A stretch of 64,000 nt of DNA from positions 1,178,001 through 1,242,000 of the forward strand of contig CBDBKC010000038.1 in the NCBI GenBank assembly GCA_965206655.1, given 5' to 3'. Of the stretch, positions 40,258 through 48,997 are shown piece after piece (the first letter of the stretch is position 1; every line of letters starts with the position of its first letter). The notes beneath the pieces were generated by a model, which had not been told where the DNA came from, made no database searches, and was given only the letters and a program-made list of their open reading frames with translations. Source of the stretch: JAPPLB01 sp965206655. GTDB lineage: Bacteria > Acidobacteriota > Terriglobia > Bryobacterales > UBA6623. The translations under genes were made by a program, and so were the position numbers.

Positions 40258-43044
40258 TTAAGGCGCGGCCCGAACGGCAATCGTGACATCCGCGCGGCTG
40301 CGGATCGTCGTGTCGTCTTCACACACCGCTTCGATCTGAATCGGGACCGCGTCGCCGGGCTCGACATCGGGCACGATCGCGTTGATCTGATTCAGCCCCA
40401 CAAGAAACGACTGCAACCCGGAGAACTGAGTGACTCCTTGAACCTGACTGCCGGGAGCGCCGAACCAGACTCGCACTTCCTTGACCGTCCGCAGCGGCGG
40501 GCCGGCCGGAGGAATACCTCCCGTTTCCACCGCGCCGTCGAGCAGTCCCAAGCCGTTGGCGAAGATCACGATCACACCACCGACCGCCGCCGGCTGATCG
40601 ACAATAGTGCACGACTCCGATGGGATGAAGAGCGCCGGGCAAACCGACCCTGCCGGTTGGGCGATCGATAGATGGACCACGTCGTCCTGTTCGGAAAGCT
40701 TGAAATTCTGAACCGCCGCCAGCCCGCCACCGAACTGGAAGGTAAAGATGCCCGGCGAAGCCTCCGCTACCGGAACCATGCGGGGCGGACTCGCCACTTT
40801 CTCACCCGTCATGACCGTCGCCGTCACGAATCCCGAGCTCGTATCAAGGCCCCAAGGCATCTGAGCATTGGTCTGGTCGAAACCAAGCGGAGGAGTAAAG
40901 CTGTCGCCGCGGATAGCGGCAAAGAGAGCCGCTTCCATCGGGTCGTTGACTCCGTCATCGAATAGGACGCGCACGCCTCCCAATTCGGTCGGCAGTGGGA
41001 TGGCGTCCGCCGCCTCGGTGAAGGGCACCATGTTGTCACCGAAGATCGAGACGATTGAGCCCGGCGTCGAGGCGTGCGCTTCGAGTTCCGGTCCGGCGAA
41101 GGTCGCGCCATTGACGACCCCGTCCTGGCGAATGAACGGTGTCAGGTCGCTAAGCACGACGAGGCTGACGGTGATCACGACCGGCCCCTGCCCGCCCTTG
41201 GCGGCCTCGGAAACCGTAATCTCGGCTTCGTGAGTCCCTGCTGTGAGGCCGAAAGGGTTCACTGTCACGGTGATCACGTCGAACTCGGTTTGCTGAGGCG
41301 TCGTTGTGACGGCCCCGGAGGCAGGGTCGACCATGACCCAGGGCTGCGAGGTCGTAATAACGTAGTTCAGTACGCCGCCCCCCGCATTGGCTAGATCGAA
41401 CATCTGCGGCGCCGGCTGTCCTGCCAGAGGCGCTTCAAAGGCAAGTTGCTCCACCGTAATCCCGGGGCGCGGTGCATCCGCAACGATGTTGAGCGTGACC
41501 ATCAACGTTGCCAAAAGGCCTTCGGTGGGATCACGAATTTCGACCTGGCCCACAAACGTCCCAACTCCCAGCCCCGCTGGATTTGCTGTGGCCGAGATGG
41601 CATCCGTCTCTCCGCTCGAAACGCCTTCGGGGGGAGAAACGGATAGCCATGGAGCATTGCTTGTGATCTCGTAGTTGAGCGTGCTACCACCGCTGTTGCG
41701 CAAAGTAAACGCTTGCGTGCTCGGCCCGGCGCCATCGACCAGGTTGAATGTCAATTCGCCAACGGCGAGTCCGATGGCGGGAGGACCCTCGGCGGTCAGT
41801 ACGAGGCGCACCCTAATTCGGGCAGGCTCGCTGGAGTCGCTACGTGAAACCGTGATGGTCGCCAGGCGTTCACCGGCGGCGAGCCCCGCCGTCTCAATCG
41901 AAACGTTCACGGGGTCGTTTTCGCCACTGGACGCGCCTGCAGTCGTGTTGAGTTGCACCCAGTCTTCGTCCGCGGAGACGAGATAGTTCAAGGTTCCGTC
42001 GCCCGCATTCCGGATTGTGAACGGCTGGATGGGAGGACCCACACCGACCGTACTGCTGAAATCCAAGCTAGCCCTTGAGAGCTCAATCGTCGGGGGTGTT
42101 TGCGCCCCGATGTCGAAACTGGCCGTTATCGTGCCGTCGAAATCGGTCATGACCGACTGTAGGCCGAACCCGATCCAGTACGTTCCTCTCATCACTTGGG
42201 GGTCCGAGCTGAGCGTGACAGCAACCGTTTGGTTGTTACCGAAGGCTGGAGAAAGCTGATCCGCGATCGGCGTGCCGTCAGGGAACAGTCCTACGTCAAA
42301 CCCCCGTTGCACCATGATCTGGATGTCCGCATCGGAATCGTTGACCTGGGCATCGATCTTAAGCCGGCTCGCACCATCAGGTACGTCGATGCGGAAACCA
42401 AAGAAACCCACCACGACCGCCGGCGCTGATACGGCCGGAATCGAGAAGTTCCGCGGGACGCCGTTCGTCAGCCGCACACCAACGGGATCGGGAGCGGGCC
42501 CGCCGCTCACCGTCGTGGTGATGCGGGCCGTGACCTCCGTTCCGGTCGTCACCAGCCCGAGGGCGATGAAATACGTGCCTGCTTGCAGGGCAGGCGTGGA
42601 GCTGGGGGTGATAACAAGCTGCTCACCGCCGCCCGATGTGTCGACCACGTAATCGAACATCGGGGCACCTGCGACGACTTCGACATCTTGCCCGAACCGG
42701 ACAAAGAGGGCCAAGTCGGCGAACGGTGTCAGCATCTCGACGTCGATTTCGAGACGGTCGTGCCCCCCCGGCGGCACCTCGATGCGAAAACCCTCCACGA
42801 AGATCGTCGGCTGGCCCACGCTCGACAAGCCGAAGGTGACGGTATCTCCTGAAGTCAGAAAAGTTCCGGGAATACCGCCTAGGTTTTCCCCTTTGCGAAC
42901 GTCAGGTTGCGATGCGCCCGTAGAGGACGATGCATACCAATCGATGTCCGCTGTTGCGGCGGCGGCCTCTTGCACCGCGACCGGCAGGAGCGCGAGCAAC
43001 CCTGCCCCACAAAGCGCCTGAAGGCGTTCCATCACTAACGTCAT
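40258..43044 (-). CDS. Exported BACON-domain protein with Solibacter-type C-terminal domain
   Basis: About 928 residues. The signal peptide MERLQALCGAGLLALLPVAV begins at an internal ATG (43032); ATG 43044 is a near alternative. The N-terminal part holds two PPC-like beta domains (RIEVPPGGHDRLEIDVEMLT; FRIDVPDGASRLKIDAQVND). Three BACON/Ig-like repeats follow, each marked by a motif like FTIRNAGDGTLNYLVSADED or FTLRNSGGSTLNYEIT. The last 270 residues match the 'Solibacter uncharacterised C-terminal' domain: DGVVNGATFAG, STPGSIVSIFGDNM, PGIFTFQFGGGLAAVQN and GLNQINAIVPDV. That domain is an acidobacterial marker. The protein is probably on the surface. An IS481 element begins only 55 bases upstream, so the native promoter is probably displaced. 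Confidence 0.8.
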   Translation of the reverse strand: MTLVMERLQALCGAGLLALLPVAVQEAAAATADIDWYASSSTGASQPDVRKGENLGGIPGTFLTSGDTVTFGLSSVGQPTIFVEGFRIEVPPGGHDRLEIDVEMLTPFADLALFVRFGQDVEVVAGAPMFDYVVDTSGGGEQLVITPSSTPALQAGTYFIALGLVTTGTEVTARITTTVSGGPAPDPVGVRLTNGVPRNFSIPAVSAPAVVVGFFGFRIDVPDGASRLKIDAQVNDSDADIQIMVQRGFDVGLFPDGTPIADQLSPAFGNNQTVAVTLSSDPQVMRGTYWIGFGLQSVMTDFDGTITASFDIGAQTPPTIELSRASLDFSSTVGVGPPIQPFTIRNAGDGTLNYLVSADEDWVQLNTTAGASSGENDPVNVSIETAGLAAGERLATITVSRSDSSEPARIRVRLVLTAEGPPAIGLAVGELTFNLVDGAGPSTQAFTLRNSGGSTLNYEITSNAPWLSVSPPEGVSSGETDAISATANPAGLGVGTFVGQVEIRDPTEGLLATLMVTLNIVADAPRPGITVEQLAFEAPLAGQPAPQMFDLANAGGGVLNYVITTSQPWVMVDPASGAVTTTPQQTEFDVITVTVNPFGLTAGTHEAEITVSEAAKGGQGPVVITVSLVVLSDLTPFIRQDGVVNGATFAGPELEAHASTPGSIVSIFGDNMVPFTEAADAIPLPTELGGVRVLFDDGVNDPMEAALFAAIRGDSFTPPLGFDQTNAQMPWGLDTSSGFVTATVMTGEKVASPPRMVPVAEASPGIFTFQFGGGLAAVQNFKLSEQDDVVHLSIAQPAGSVCPALFIPSESCTIVDQPAAVGGVIVIFANGLGLLDGAVETGGIPPAGPPLRTVKEVRVWFGAPGSQVQGVTQFSGLQSFLVGLNQINAIVPDVEPGDAVPIQIEAVCEDDTTIRSRADVTIAVRAAP

Positions 43045-43099
43045 CCAATCTCTAAGAGGCCGCGGGCACAAGAAGAAGAAGGAAGGAGTAGCTGTGACC

Positions 43100-44111
43100 T
43101 TTCAATAGGTTGTTCATTCGGTCCCGGACCAAGGAAGCTGGAGTTATCCCACAACAGCAACCTTGGAGAGACCGAATGAACATCCATCAGAATGCACGAT
43201 TGACACCGAAAGGTCGAGCCCTGTTGGTTCGCCGCGTCCTCGGTGGGGAGAACGCACAGGCCGCCGCGGCGGCCTGTGGCGTCTCAGAGCGAACCGTACG
43301 CAAATGGCTCGCGCGGTTTCGGGCTGAGGGTCAGGCCGGTCTCGTCGACCGCTCCTCACGCCCCCTTCGCAGCCCGCGCCGCACTGCTGCGCCCAGCGCG
43401 GCCCGTGTCGTTGCTCTGCGCCGACAACGTTGGGCCGGCTACCGCATTGCCACTCGTGTCGGAGTCTCTCAGGCCACCGTCAGCCGCATTTTGCGCCGCG
43501 CCGGCCTCAACCGCATCCGCGATCTCGAACCCGCCCCGCCCGTGCGCCGCTACGAACACCCCGCACCCGGCGATCTGTTACATCTCGATATCAAGAAGCT
43601 CGGCCGCTTCCAGCGCGCCGGTCATCGCGTCACCTCCGACAAATCCCACCGCTGCCGCGGCGCCGGCTGGGAATTCGTGCACGTCGCCATCGACGACCAC
43701 TCCCGTGTGGCTTTCTCCCAGATCCTCTCCGATGAGCGGAGCGACTCCGCCGTAGCTTTCCTCAATGCTGCCGTCGGTTACTATCGCTCGCTCGGCGTCC
43801 GCATCCGCCGCCTGCTCACCGACAACGGCTCTTGTTACCGCTCCCGGCTCTTCCGCGATGCCTGCCGTCGTCTCGATATCCGTCATCGCTTCACACGGCC
43901 TTACACGCCGCGCACCAACGGCAAAGCCGAACGCTTCATCCAGACCGCTCTGAGAGAATGGGCTTACGCTCGCTCCTACTGCTCATCCCAGCAGCGCGCT
44001 GCCCATCTGTTACCCTGGCTGCACGACTACAACTGGCATCGCCCTCACGCCGCTCTCCGCTATCGTCCGCCCTTCTCCAGACTCATGCTTCCTATGAACA
44101 ACCTGTTGACA
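43100..44111. mobile_element. IS481-family insertion sequence
   Basis: About 1.0 kb. The left end reads TTTCAATAGGTTGTTCAT (43100-43117). The right end, read inward, is TGTCAACAGGTTGTTCAT (ending at 44111). These match in 16 of 18 positions and agree with known IS481 ends. No clear flanking duplication is seen. One transposase gene covers the element and runs through the right inverted repeat. Confidence 0.8.
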
Positions 44112-44123
44112 CTCCACAAGTAG
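43176..44123 (+). CDS. IS481-family transposase
   Basis: 315-residue transposase. The ATG at 43176 starts MNIHQNARLTPKGRALLVRR; an earlier frame from 43110 would begin inside the left terminal repeat. The helix-turn-helix is in AAAAACGVSERTVRKWLARF and the catalytic core in DLLHLDIKKLGRF, RLLTDNGSCYRS and YTPRTNGKAERFIQTALREW (D, D, E). It is intact. The last codons overlap the right terminal repeat, as is usual for compact IS481 elements. Confidence 0.93.
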   Translation: MNIHQNARLTPKGRALLVRRVLGGENAQAAAAACGVSERTVRKWLARFRAEGQAGLVDRSSRPLRSPRRTAAPSAARVVALRRQRWAGYRIATRVGVSQATVSRILRRAGLNRIRDLEPAPPVRRYEHPAPGDLLHLDIKKLGRFQRAGHRVTSDKSHRCRGAGWEFVHVAIDDHSRVAFSQILSDERSDSAVAFLNAAVGYYRSLGVRIRRLLTDNGSCYRSRLFRDACRRLDIRHRFTRPYTPRTNGKAERFIQTALREWAYARSYCSSQQRAAHLLPWLHDYNWHRPHAALRYRPPFSRLMLPMNNLLTLHK

Positions 44124-44514
44124 CCCACCTAACAAGAATTACTTCCAGTTATACCATCGACTGCTCCGGGCTTTCTTGGAGATCCTCGGCCGCCGTGGAA
44201 ATACCCCGTCTTCGGGAGCGATCGAGTCGCGCAGACCAGAGGCACGAGTCGTTTCGGGGCTAGCCTGACACATAGCTTAACGAGAATCTAAGCTCGAACG
44301 TGTTCTCGGCAGCTATCTTCAGGGTAGACTCGGACCGATGTCGTCAGCGCCGCGACCCCGGCCTTGACGGACCACGAATCCCTCTGGGCGGTTCTTCCGG
44401 ATGACGGCCGTCCGCAGTGCCGAGCTACGGAGTGACCACGGGAGACTTGGACAAGGCAGTGAATCCGCCGTGCGAATCAGCTAGACTGCCGGTGACTCAT
44501 AGCGGAGGCCCATT
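44124..44514. other. Intergenic stretch, no recognisable gene
   Basis: 391 bases between the IS481 element and the next start. No conserved coding segment was recognised on either strand. It probably holds the promoter for the rightward genes 44515-47084. Confidence 0.6.
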
Positions 44515-45969
44515 GTGAGACGACGTGATTTTCTGGCATCGGTAGCGGCGACAGCCGTTGCGTCAGGCAAACCGAGCTGGAAAGACCAAGTACAGGCTAA
44601 AGTCGCCAAAGGGGGATCCATCGACGTCGGCTCGGATCGCCAGCTTTTCCTCGACGACATATGGTTCTCACGACAACAGGACGTCAAGCTTGCGCTGCAT
44701 CCACCTGTGCCTCGCAATGTCGTCATCCAGGTGGATCATCCCTGGGAGAAAAAGAATATCCACTACAGTTGCGTGTTGCGCGACGGCGACCGCTATCGCA
44801 TGTGGTACCGCGCGATGGAAGAAGCCGCGGACGGCGATATCAATTGGAATTGCTACGCCGAAAGCGGCAACGGTATCCGTTGGGAGAAACCGGCGCTCGG
44901 CTTAGTTGAGAGGCAGGGATCAAGATCGAACAATATCGTCTTTTCGCCTCACGACTTCGAAGGCGGAAAGCCCTCGATCATTGTCGATCCGAATGCCGGA
45001 GCCGATGAACGCTACAAGATGATTCTTCGGTCGCGCACCGTGGACGGTTATGTCTCCGCCGATGGCCTCCATTGGTCAGCGGTTCCGACAAACCCCTTTT
45101 TGACCGAGGGCCCTTTTGACAGCCACAACATCTTGCGCTGGGATGACGAGCGAGGCCGCTACGTAATCTACCTTCGCGGTATCGATTACTCTTTATCGGG
45201 CGTATTCAAGGGGGGCCGGAGGGCGATTCGCCGTAGCGAGTCGGTGGATTTCGGGAGCTGGTCGAGCCCGGAGCTGGTGGTACTCGCTGATCAACGTGAT
45301 CCCGATGACCTGCACTTCTACACGAACGCCGCCCTGAAGTATGATCGCGCGCCGCATGCCTATCTGATGTTTCCGATGATCCTTTGGACGGGGCGGCACT
45401 ATCCCGATGCGCCGCTTCCCGGTCTGTCGGACGTGCATCTGATCACAAGCCGCGACGGCATCGAGTGGGACCGCCGCTTCCGCCAATCTCTGATTCCGCA
45501 CGGGACCGACGAGCGTAACTGGGTGGACCGCAACCCGATTGTCGGCCAAGGCCTGGTGCCGACCGGCGCGGACGAACTGTCGATCTATTACTCAGAGAAT
45601 TATCGATCGGCGGCGACGCGGATACGGCGGGCGACATGGCGTGTCGATGGGTTCGTCTCGGTGAAAGGGCCCTACGAGGGTTGGGGCGAGTTCTTGACCC
45701 CGCCTCTGAGTTTTCGTGGCCGGGAGCTTCGTCTCAACTACGCCACATCGGGGGGTGGCGCCATCCACGTTGAACTACAGAAGGCCGACGGGAAGCCGAT
45801 TCCTGGATTCACGCTGGATGAATGCCCGCCGCTTTTCGGCGACCGGACCGATGGGGTTGTGGAGTGGACCGGGCATCGAGATGTCGCGGCTTTACAGGAC
45901 CACGCCGTTCGGATGCGCATCCGAATGCGTGACGCGGATCTCTACGCTTTTCGGTTTACCGGCGGTTGA
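44515..45969 (+). CDS. Tat-exported RQLFLDD-type propeller protein
   Basis: 484-residue paralogue of the 33284 protein, of nearly identical length. GTG 44515 begins MRRRDFLASVAATAVASG, a twin-arginine signal, whereas the paralogue has a Sec signal. The hallmark IDVGSDRQLFLDD follows. Matching segments are VDHPWEKKNIHYSCVLRDGD, YAESGNGIRWEKPALGL, GPFDSHNILRWDDERGRYV, TSRDGIEWDRRFRQ and the C-terminal GRELRLNYATSGGGAIHVELQ. The fold resembles glycosidase propellers with a C-terminal sheet. Function is unproven. It sits 11 bases before a sialidase-like gene, so the pair may act on the same glycan. Confidence 0.72.
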   Translation: MRRRDFLASVAATAVASGKPSWKDQVQAKVAKGGSIDVGSDRQLFLDDIWFSRQQDVKLALHPPVPRNVVIQVDHPWEKKNIHYSCVLRDGDRYRMWYRAMEEAADGDINWNCYAESGNGIRWEKPALGLVERQGSRSNNIVFSPHDFEGGKPSIIVDPNAGADERYKMILRSRTVDGYVSADGLHWSAVPTNPFLTEGPFDSHNILRWDDERGRYVIYLRGIDYSLSGVFKGGRRAIRRSESVDFGSWSSPELVVLADQRDPDDLHFYTNAALKYDRAPHAYLMFPMILWTGRHYPDAPLPGLSDVHLITSRDGIEWDRRFRQSLIPHGTDERNWVDRNPIVGQGLVPTGADELSIYYSENYRSAATRIRRATWRVDGFVSVKGPYEGWGEFLTPPLSFRGRELRLNYATSGGGAIHVELQKADGKPIPGFTLDECPPLFGDRTDGVVEWTGHRDVAALQDHAVRMRIRMRDADLYAFRFTGG

Positions 45970-45980
45970 GCCTCTAATCA

Positions 45981-47084
45981 ATGAAGTGGGAGAAACTCGA
46001 GGAAGGATTCGTGACACGGCGCGAGCCGGGGACACCGACCGCTGTCGCCGCCGGTTCGCGATGTGCGCGGACCATGCAAGGCGATTTGGTTTGCACCTAC
46101 ATGGTGCAATCGAAACTCGGTATCAACGATTTCGTGCCGACGATCTCCCGTTCAGCCGACCAGGGGCGGACTTGGGTTGAACAGGGGCCGATCTGGCCTC
46201 AGCTAGAAGACCGGTTCTCATACTTTGTTTCCGTGAGTCGCGCGCCCTCGGGAGATCTGTTCCTGTACGGACTGGAGATCCCCATCCACGAGCGTGGGGA
46301 GACGTTCTGGAATGACGCGACGCAAGGTATGAAGCAGAACCGCCTGGCGTGGTCACGCTCCAGCGATTCGGGAAGAACGTGGACGGACCCGCGTCCGATT
46401 GAGCTGCCCACGGCGGGTTCCGCCGAAGCGCCGGGACCGCTGTGCGTTTTGGGCGAGGGCCGCTGGGTCGCCTGCTATGCGCCGTATAACAGTTTCGATC
46501 CCGAAGTAAACGTCGACCGCGGCCGGATTGTCCTTCTCCACAGCGACGATGAAGGCCGGACTTGGTCGCACACTTTGATGTTACGTTTCCTAGAGCCCGG
46601 GTCGGGAGGAGCCGAGGCTTGGGTCGTACAACTCGCTGACGGCCGCCTACTCGGCACGAGCTGGCACATGAACTTGCGCGACGGGAGCGACTATCCCTGC
46701 GCCTATGCGATATCAACGGATGAAGGTGAGACGTGGTCGCCGACACGTTCCACGGGCATCGCCGGGCAAACGACCGCCCTGACGGCATTGCCGGGAGGCG
46801 GCGCGCTCTTCCTCTATTGCGTGCGGCAGGCCAACGACGTTGGTATAGCAATGGCCCATGTCGATCCCACTGAGACTGACTTCGGTGTCATCCATCAAGA
46901 GATGGTCTGGCGCGCGAAACGTGTCAGACAGGGTGAAGGCTCGGCGGATCATTCGGCATGGCAGGAATTTGCCTTCGGCGAGCCGTCGGCGGTGCTGCTG
47001 GCGGACCGCGAAGTCCTCGTCACGTTCTGGACGATGCAACCGGCCGGTCAGGGAATCATGTACGTCAGGCTCAGGCTGCTTTGA
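45981..47084 (+). CDS. Sialidase-like (BNR/Asp-box) protein
   Basis: 367-residue propeller with Asp boxes: SRSADQGRTWVEQ, SSDSGRTWTDP, SDDEGRTWSH and STDEGETWSP. It lacks an obvious signal peptide, starting MKWEKLEEGFVTRREPG. It follows the Tat-exported RQLFLDD gene after 11 bases, so they are probably co-transcribed. The absence of an export signal implies a cytoplasmic enzyme acting on imported oligosaccharides, or co-export with a partner. The second is speculation. Confidence 0.78.
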   Translation: MKWEKLEEGFVTRREPGTPTAVAAGSRCARTMQGDLVCTYMVQSKLGINDFVPTISRSADQGRTWVEQGPIWPQLEDRFSYFVSVSRAPSGDLFLYGLEIPIHERGETFWNDATQGMKQNRLAWSRSSDSGRTWTDPRPIELPTAGSAEAPGPLCVLGEGRWVACYAPYNSFDPEVNVDRGRIVLLHSDDEGRTWSHTLMLRFLEPGSGGAEAWVVQLADGRLLGTSWHMNLRDGSDYPCAYAISTDEGETWSPTRSTGIAGQTTALTALPGGGALFLYCVRQANDVGIAMAHVDPTETDFGVIHQEMVWRAKRVRQGEGSADHSAWQEFAFGEPSAVLLADREVLVTFWTMQPAGQGIMYVRLRLL

Positions 47085-47164
47085 ACATCGATCGTAGACT
47101 TCGTTCAGTGGAAGGGAGATCAGCTAAGAGCCTGAGTCCAAGGGGTGTAAGCTGTAACTAACCG

Positions 47165-48997
47165 ATGCGCCTCCTGCGCCCACAGCACGCGGCCGGAAAT
47201 CGCGCCGCGGTCGTCGCGCTGCTCTTACTCACGAGTACGGCGGCTCAAGCCGCGTCGGAGCCGAAGCTTCTCTCTATCTTTCCTTCCGCCGGAGCCCGGG
47301 GAACGGAGTTGGAAGCTTCCGTGCGAGGGACCGCGCTGGAGGGCGCCGCTGGAGTCTGGCTTGATTGCAACGGCCTGTCGGCGTCCGTCACCGGTTTCGA
47401 GATCGTGCCGGCAAACCAGGGTGATAACGCAAAGCCGAAGGATGACAAAGATGACCCGATTCATCGCGTCAAGTTGAGGCTTGTCGTGGATCGGGCGGCG
47501 AAGCCGGGCCTTTGTCGTATGCGGCTGGTTACTCCTGGAGGCCTTTCCGATGAGCTCTTGTTTTGGATTCGGTCTGAGCCGGTTGTGGACGAAGCAGTTG
47601 GCGGCCGATCGGGGACAGAAGCCGCGCGGCTCGTGAATTCCTATCCAGTGGTTGTTAACGGGCGTATCAGCAAGAAGGGCGAGGTCGACGACTACGAAAT
47701 CGATGTGAAAGCCGGCGAGGAGTTGCTCTTCGAAGCGAACGCCGGCACGACGGTAATGGACCCGACGCTGACGCTGTTCGCGCGAACGGGGAGTTGGTTC
47801 GATAGCGAGCGGTTGACGCGGCTGGCCTATAGCGATGAGCCGATTCACTTCCCCGGCTACGCGAGCGATGCGCGGCTGACCTACCGCTTCGATCAGGGGG
47901 GCCGGTATCTTGTACGAGTGGGGAGCTTCTTGGGTCCGGGCAGTGAGGACCACGTTTATCAACTTCGCATCGCTCCCGCGGAGCGAGATGAGCGGGGCAC
48001 GGTGCATCGGACGCAGTTCCGGCCCGCGAGCATGCCGCCCGTGCTTTGGGAAGAGCGGAGCTATACACGTAGGATTGGGCCTCACCGCATGGACGAGCTT
48101 TGGGCCCGCTCGGTGAAGCCTGTGCGGGTTAAGGCGGATGATGAAGAGAGAGACTCGTCGTTGTTCGAGGGCGCGATTCCGGTCACGCGACTCGATGTCG
48201 GCGATGACAAGCAGGAAGTGACTCTACCCACACTCATCGAAGGAGCGATCGAGAGTGCGGGCAACGTGGATCGAGTGAGTTTCGCGGCGCGGCGCGGCGA
48301 TCGGGTGGCTTTGGAGATTGAAACGCCGGATGCCACCGTGCCCGATTTCAATCCGTTCCTCAGGATTGTCGATGAAACCGGTGTCGAAGTTCTTACGAAC
48401 GTACATTCGAACCTCAACAACAACGGCGGGTTTATCATGAAGACGATCCAGCCGAAAACGGTCTTCACGTTTCGGCGCGACGGGAAGTTTACGCTCGAGA
48501 TCAGGGATGTAACGACGCAACAGGCCGACGACCGATTTCGCTATCGCATTCTGCTGCGACCCCAAGTCCCGCATATGGGTGCGGTCCATGTGGCGGAACA
48601 GCATCTGAACCTGATCGCGGGCGAAGCAAAGAAGATTTCGATCACAACCGATCAGGAAGAAGACTTTGACGGCTACATCGCGCTGACGGCGGAAGGCCTT
48701 CCGAGCGGGGTTCAAGCGATCATGGCTACCGAGCCTCTGGTTGAAAAGCCTCCACCGCTGGACGATGGAAAGATCGAACGTTATGTGGCCAGGAACCAGC
48801 TTGCGACGATGCTTTTCGCCGCGGATGCGGGCGCGCCCGCCACGAGAATGCCATCAAGTGTGCGAATCATCGCGCGGCCGGTGCGCAATGGCAAGATGGG
48901 CCACCCGATCATGGTGAAGGAGCTTCTGGTCATGGTGACGCGGCCCGCCGAAACGGTCAGTCAAGCCGGAGACCTGAATCCGAAAGCGGAGCGATGA
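47165..48997 (+). CDS. Secreted PPC-type beta-domain protein
   Basis: 610-residue exported protein with a signal peptide (about residues 13-30). An IPT/TIG-like N-terminal domain (SIFPSAGARGTELEASVRG) is followed by PPC (pre-peptidase C-terminal) type domains: GRISKKGEVDDYEIDVKAGE, LTYRFDQGGRYLVRVGSF, and a second copy around ESAGNVDRVSFAARRGDRVA. It ends in a sheet-rich part (EDFDGYIALTAEGLPSGVQA). No catalytic motif is seen. The stop overlaps the next start by four bases (ATGA), tying it to the cytochrome/DUF1549 gene. Such proteins accompany planctomycete-type cytochrome operons and are inferred to be surface-associated. Confidence 0.75.
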   Translation: MRLLRPQHAAGNRAAVVALLLLTSTAAQAASEPKLLSIFPSAGARGTELEASVRGTALEGAAGVWLDCNGLSASVTGFEIVPANQGDNAKPKDDKDDPIHRVKLRLVVDRAAKPGLCRMRLVTPGGLSDELLFWIRSEPVVDEAVGGRSGTEAARLVNSYPVVVNGRISKKGEVDDYEIDVKAGEELLFEANAGTTVMDPTLTLFARTGSWFDSERLTRLAYSDEPIHFPGYASDARLTYRFDQGGRYLVRVGSFLGPGSEDHVYQLRIAPAERDERGTVHRTQFRPASMPPVLWEERSYTRRIGPHRMDELWARSVKPVRVKADDEERDSSLFEGAIPVTRLDVGDDKQEVTLPTLIEGAIESAGNVDRVSFAARRGDRVALEIETPDATVPDFNPFLRIVDETGVEVLTNVHSNLNNNGGFIMKTIQPKTVFTFRRDGKFTLEIRDVTTQQADDRFRYRILLRPQVPHMGAVHVAEQHLNLIAGEAKKISITTDQEEDFDGYIALTAEGLPSGVQAIMATEPLVEKPPPLDDGKIERYVARNQLATMLFAADAGAPATRMPSSVRIIARPVRNGKMGHPIMVKELLVMVTRPAETVSQAGDLNPKAER

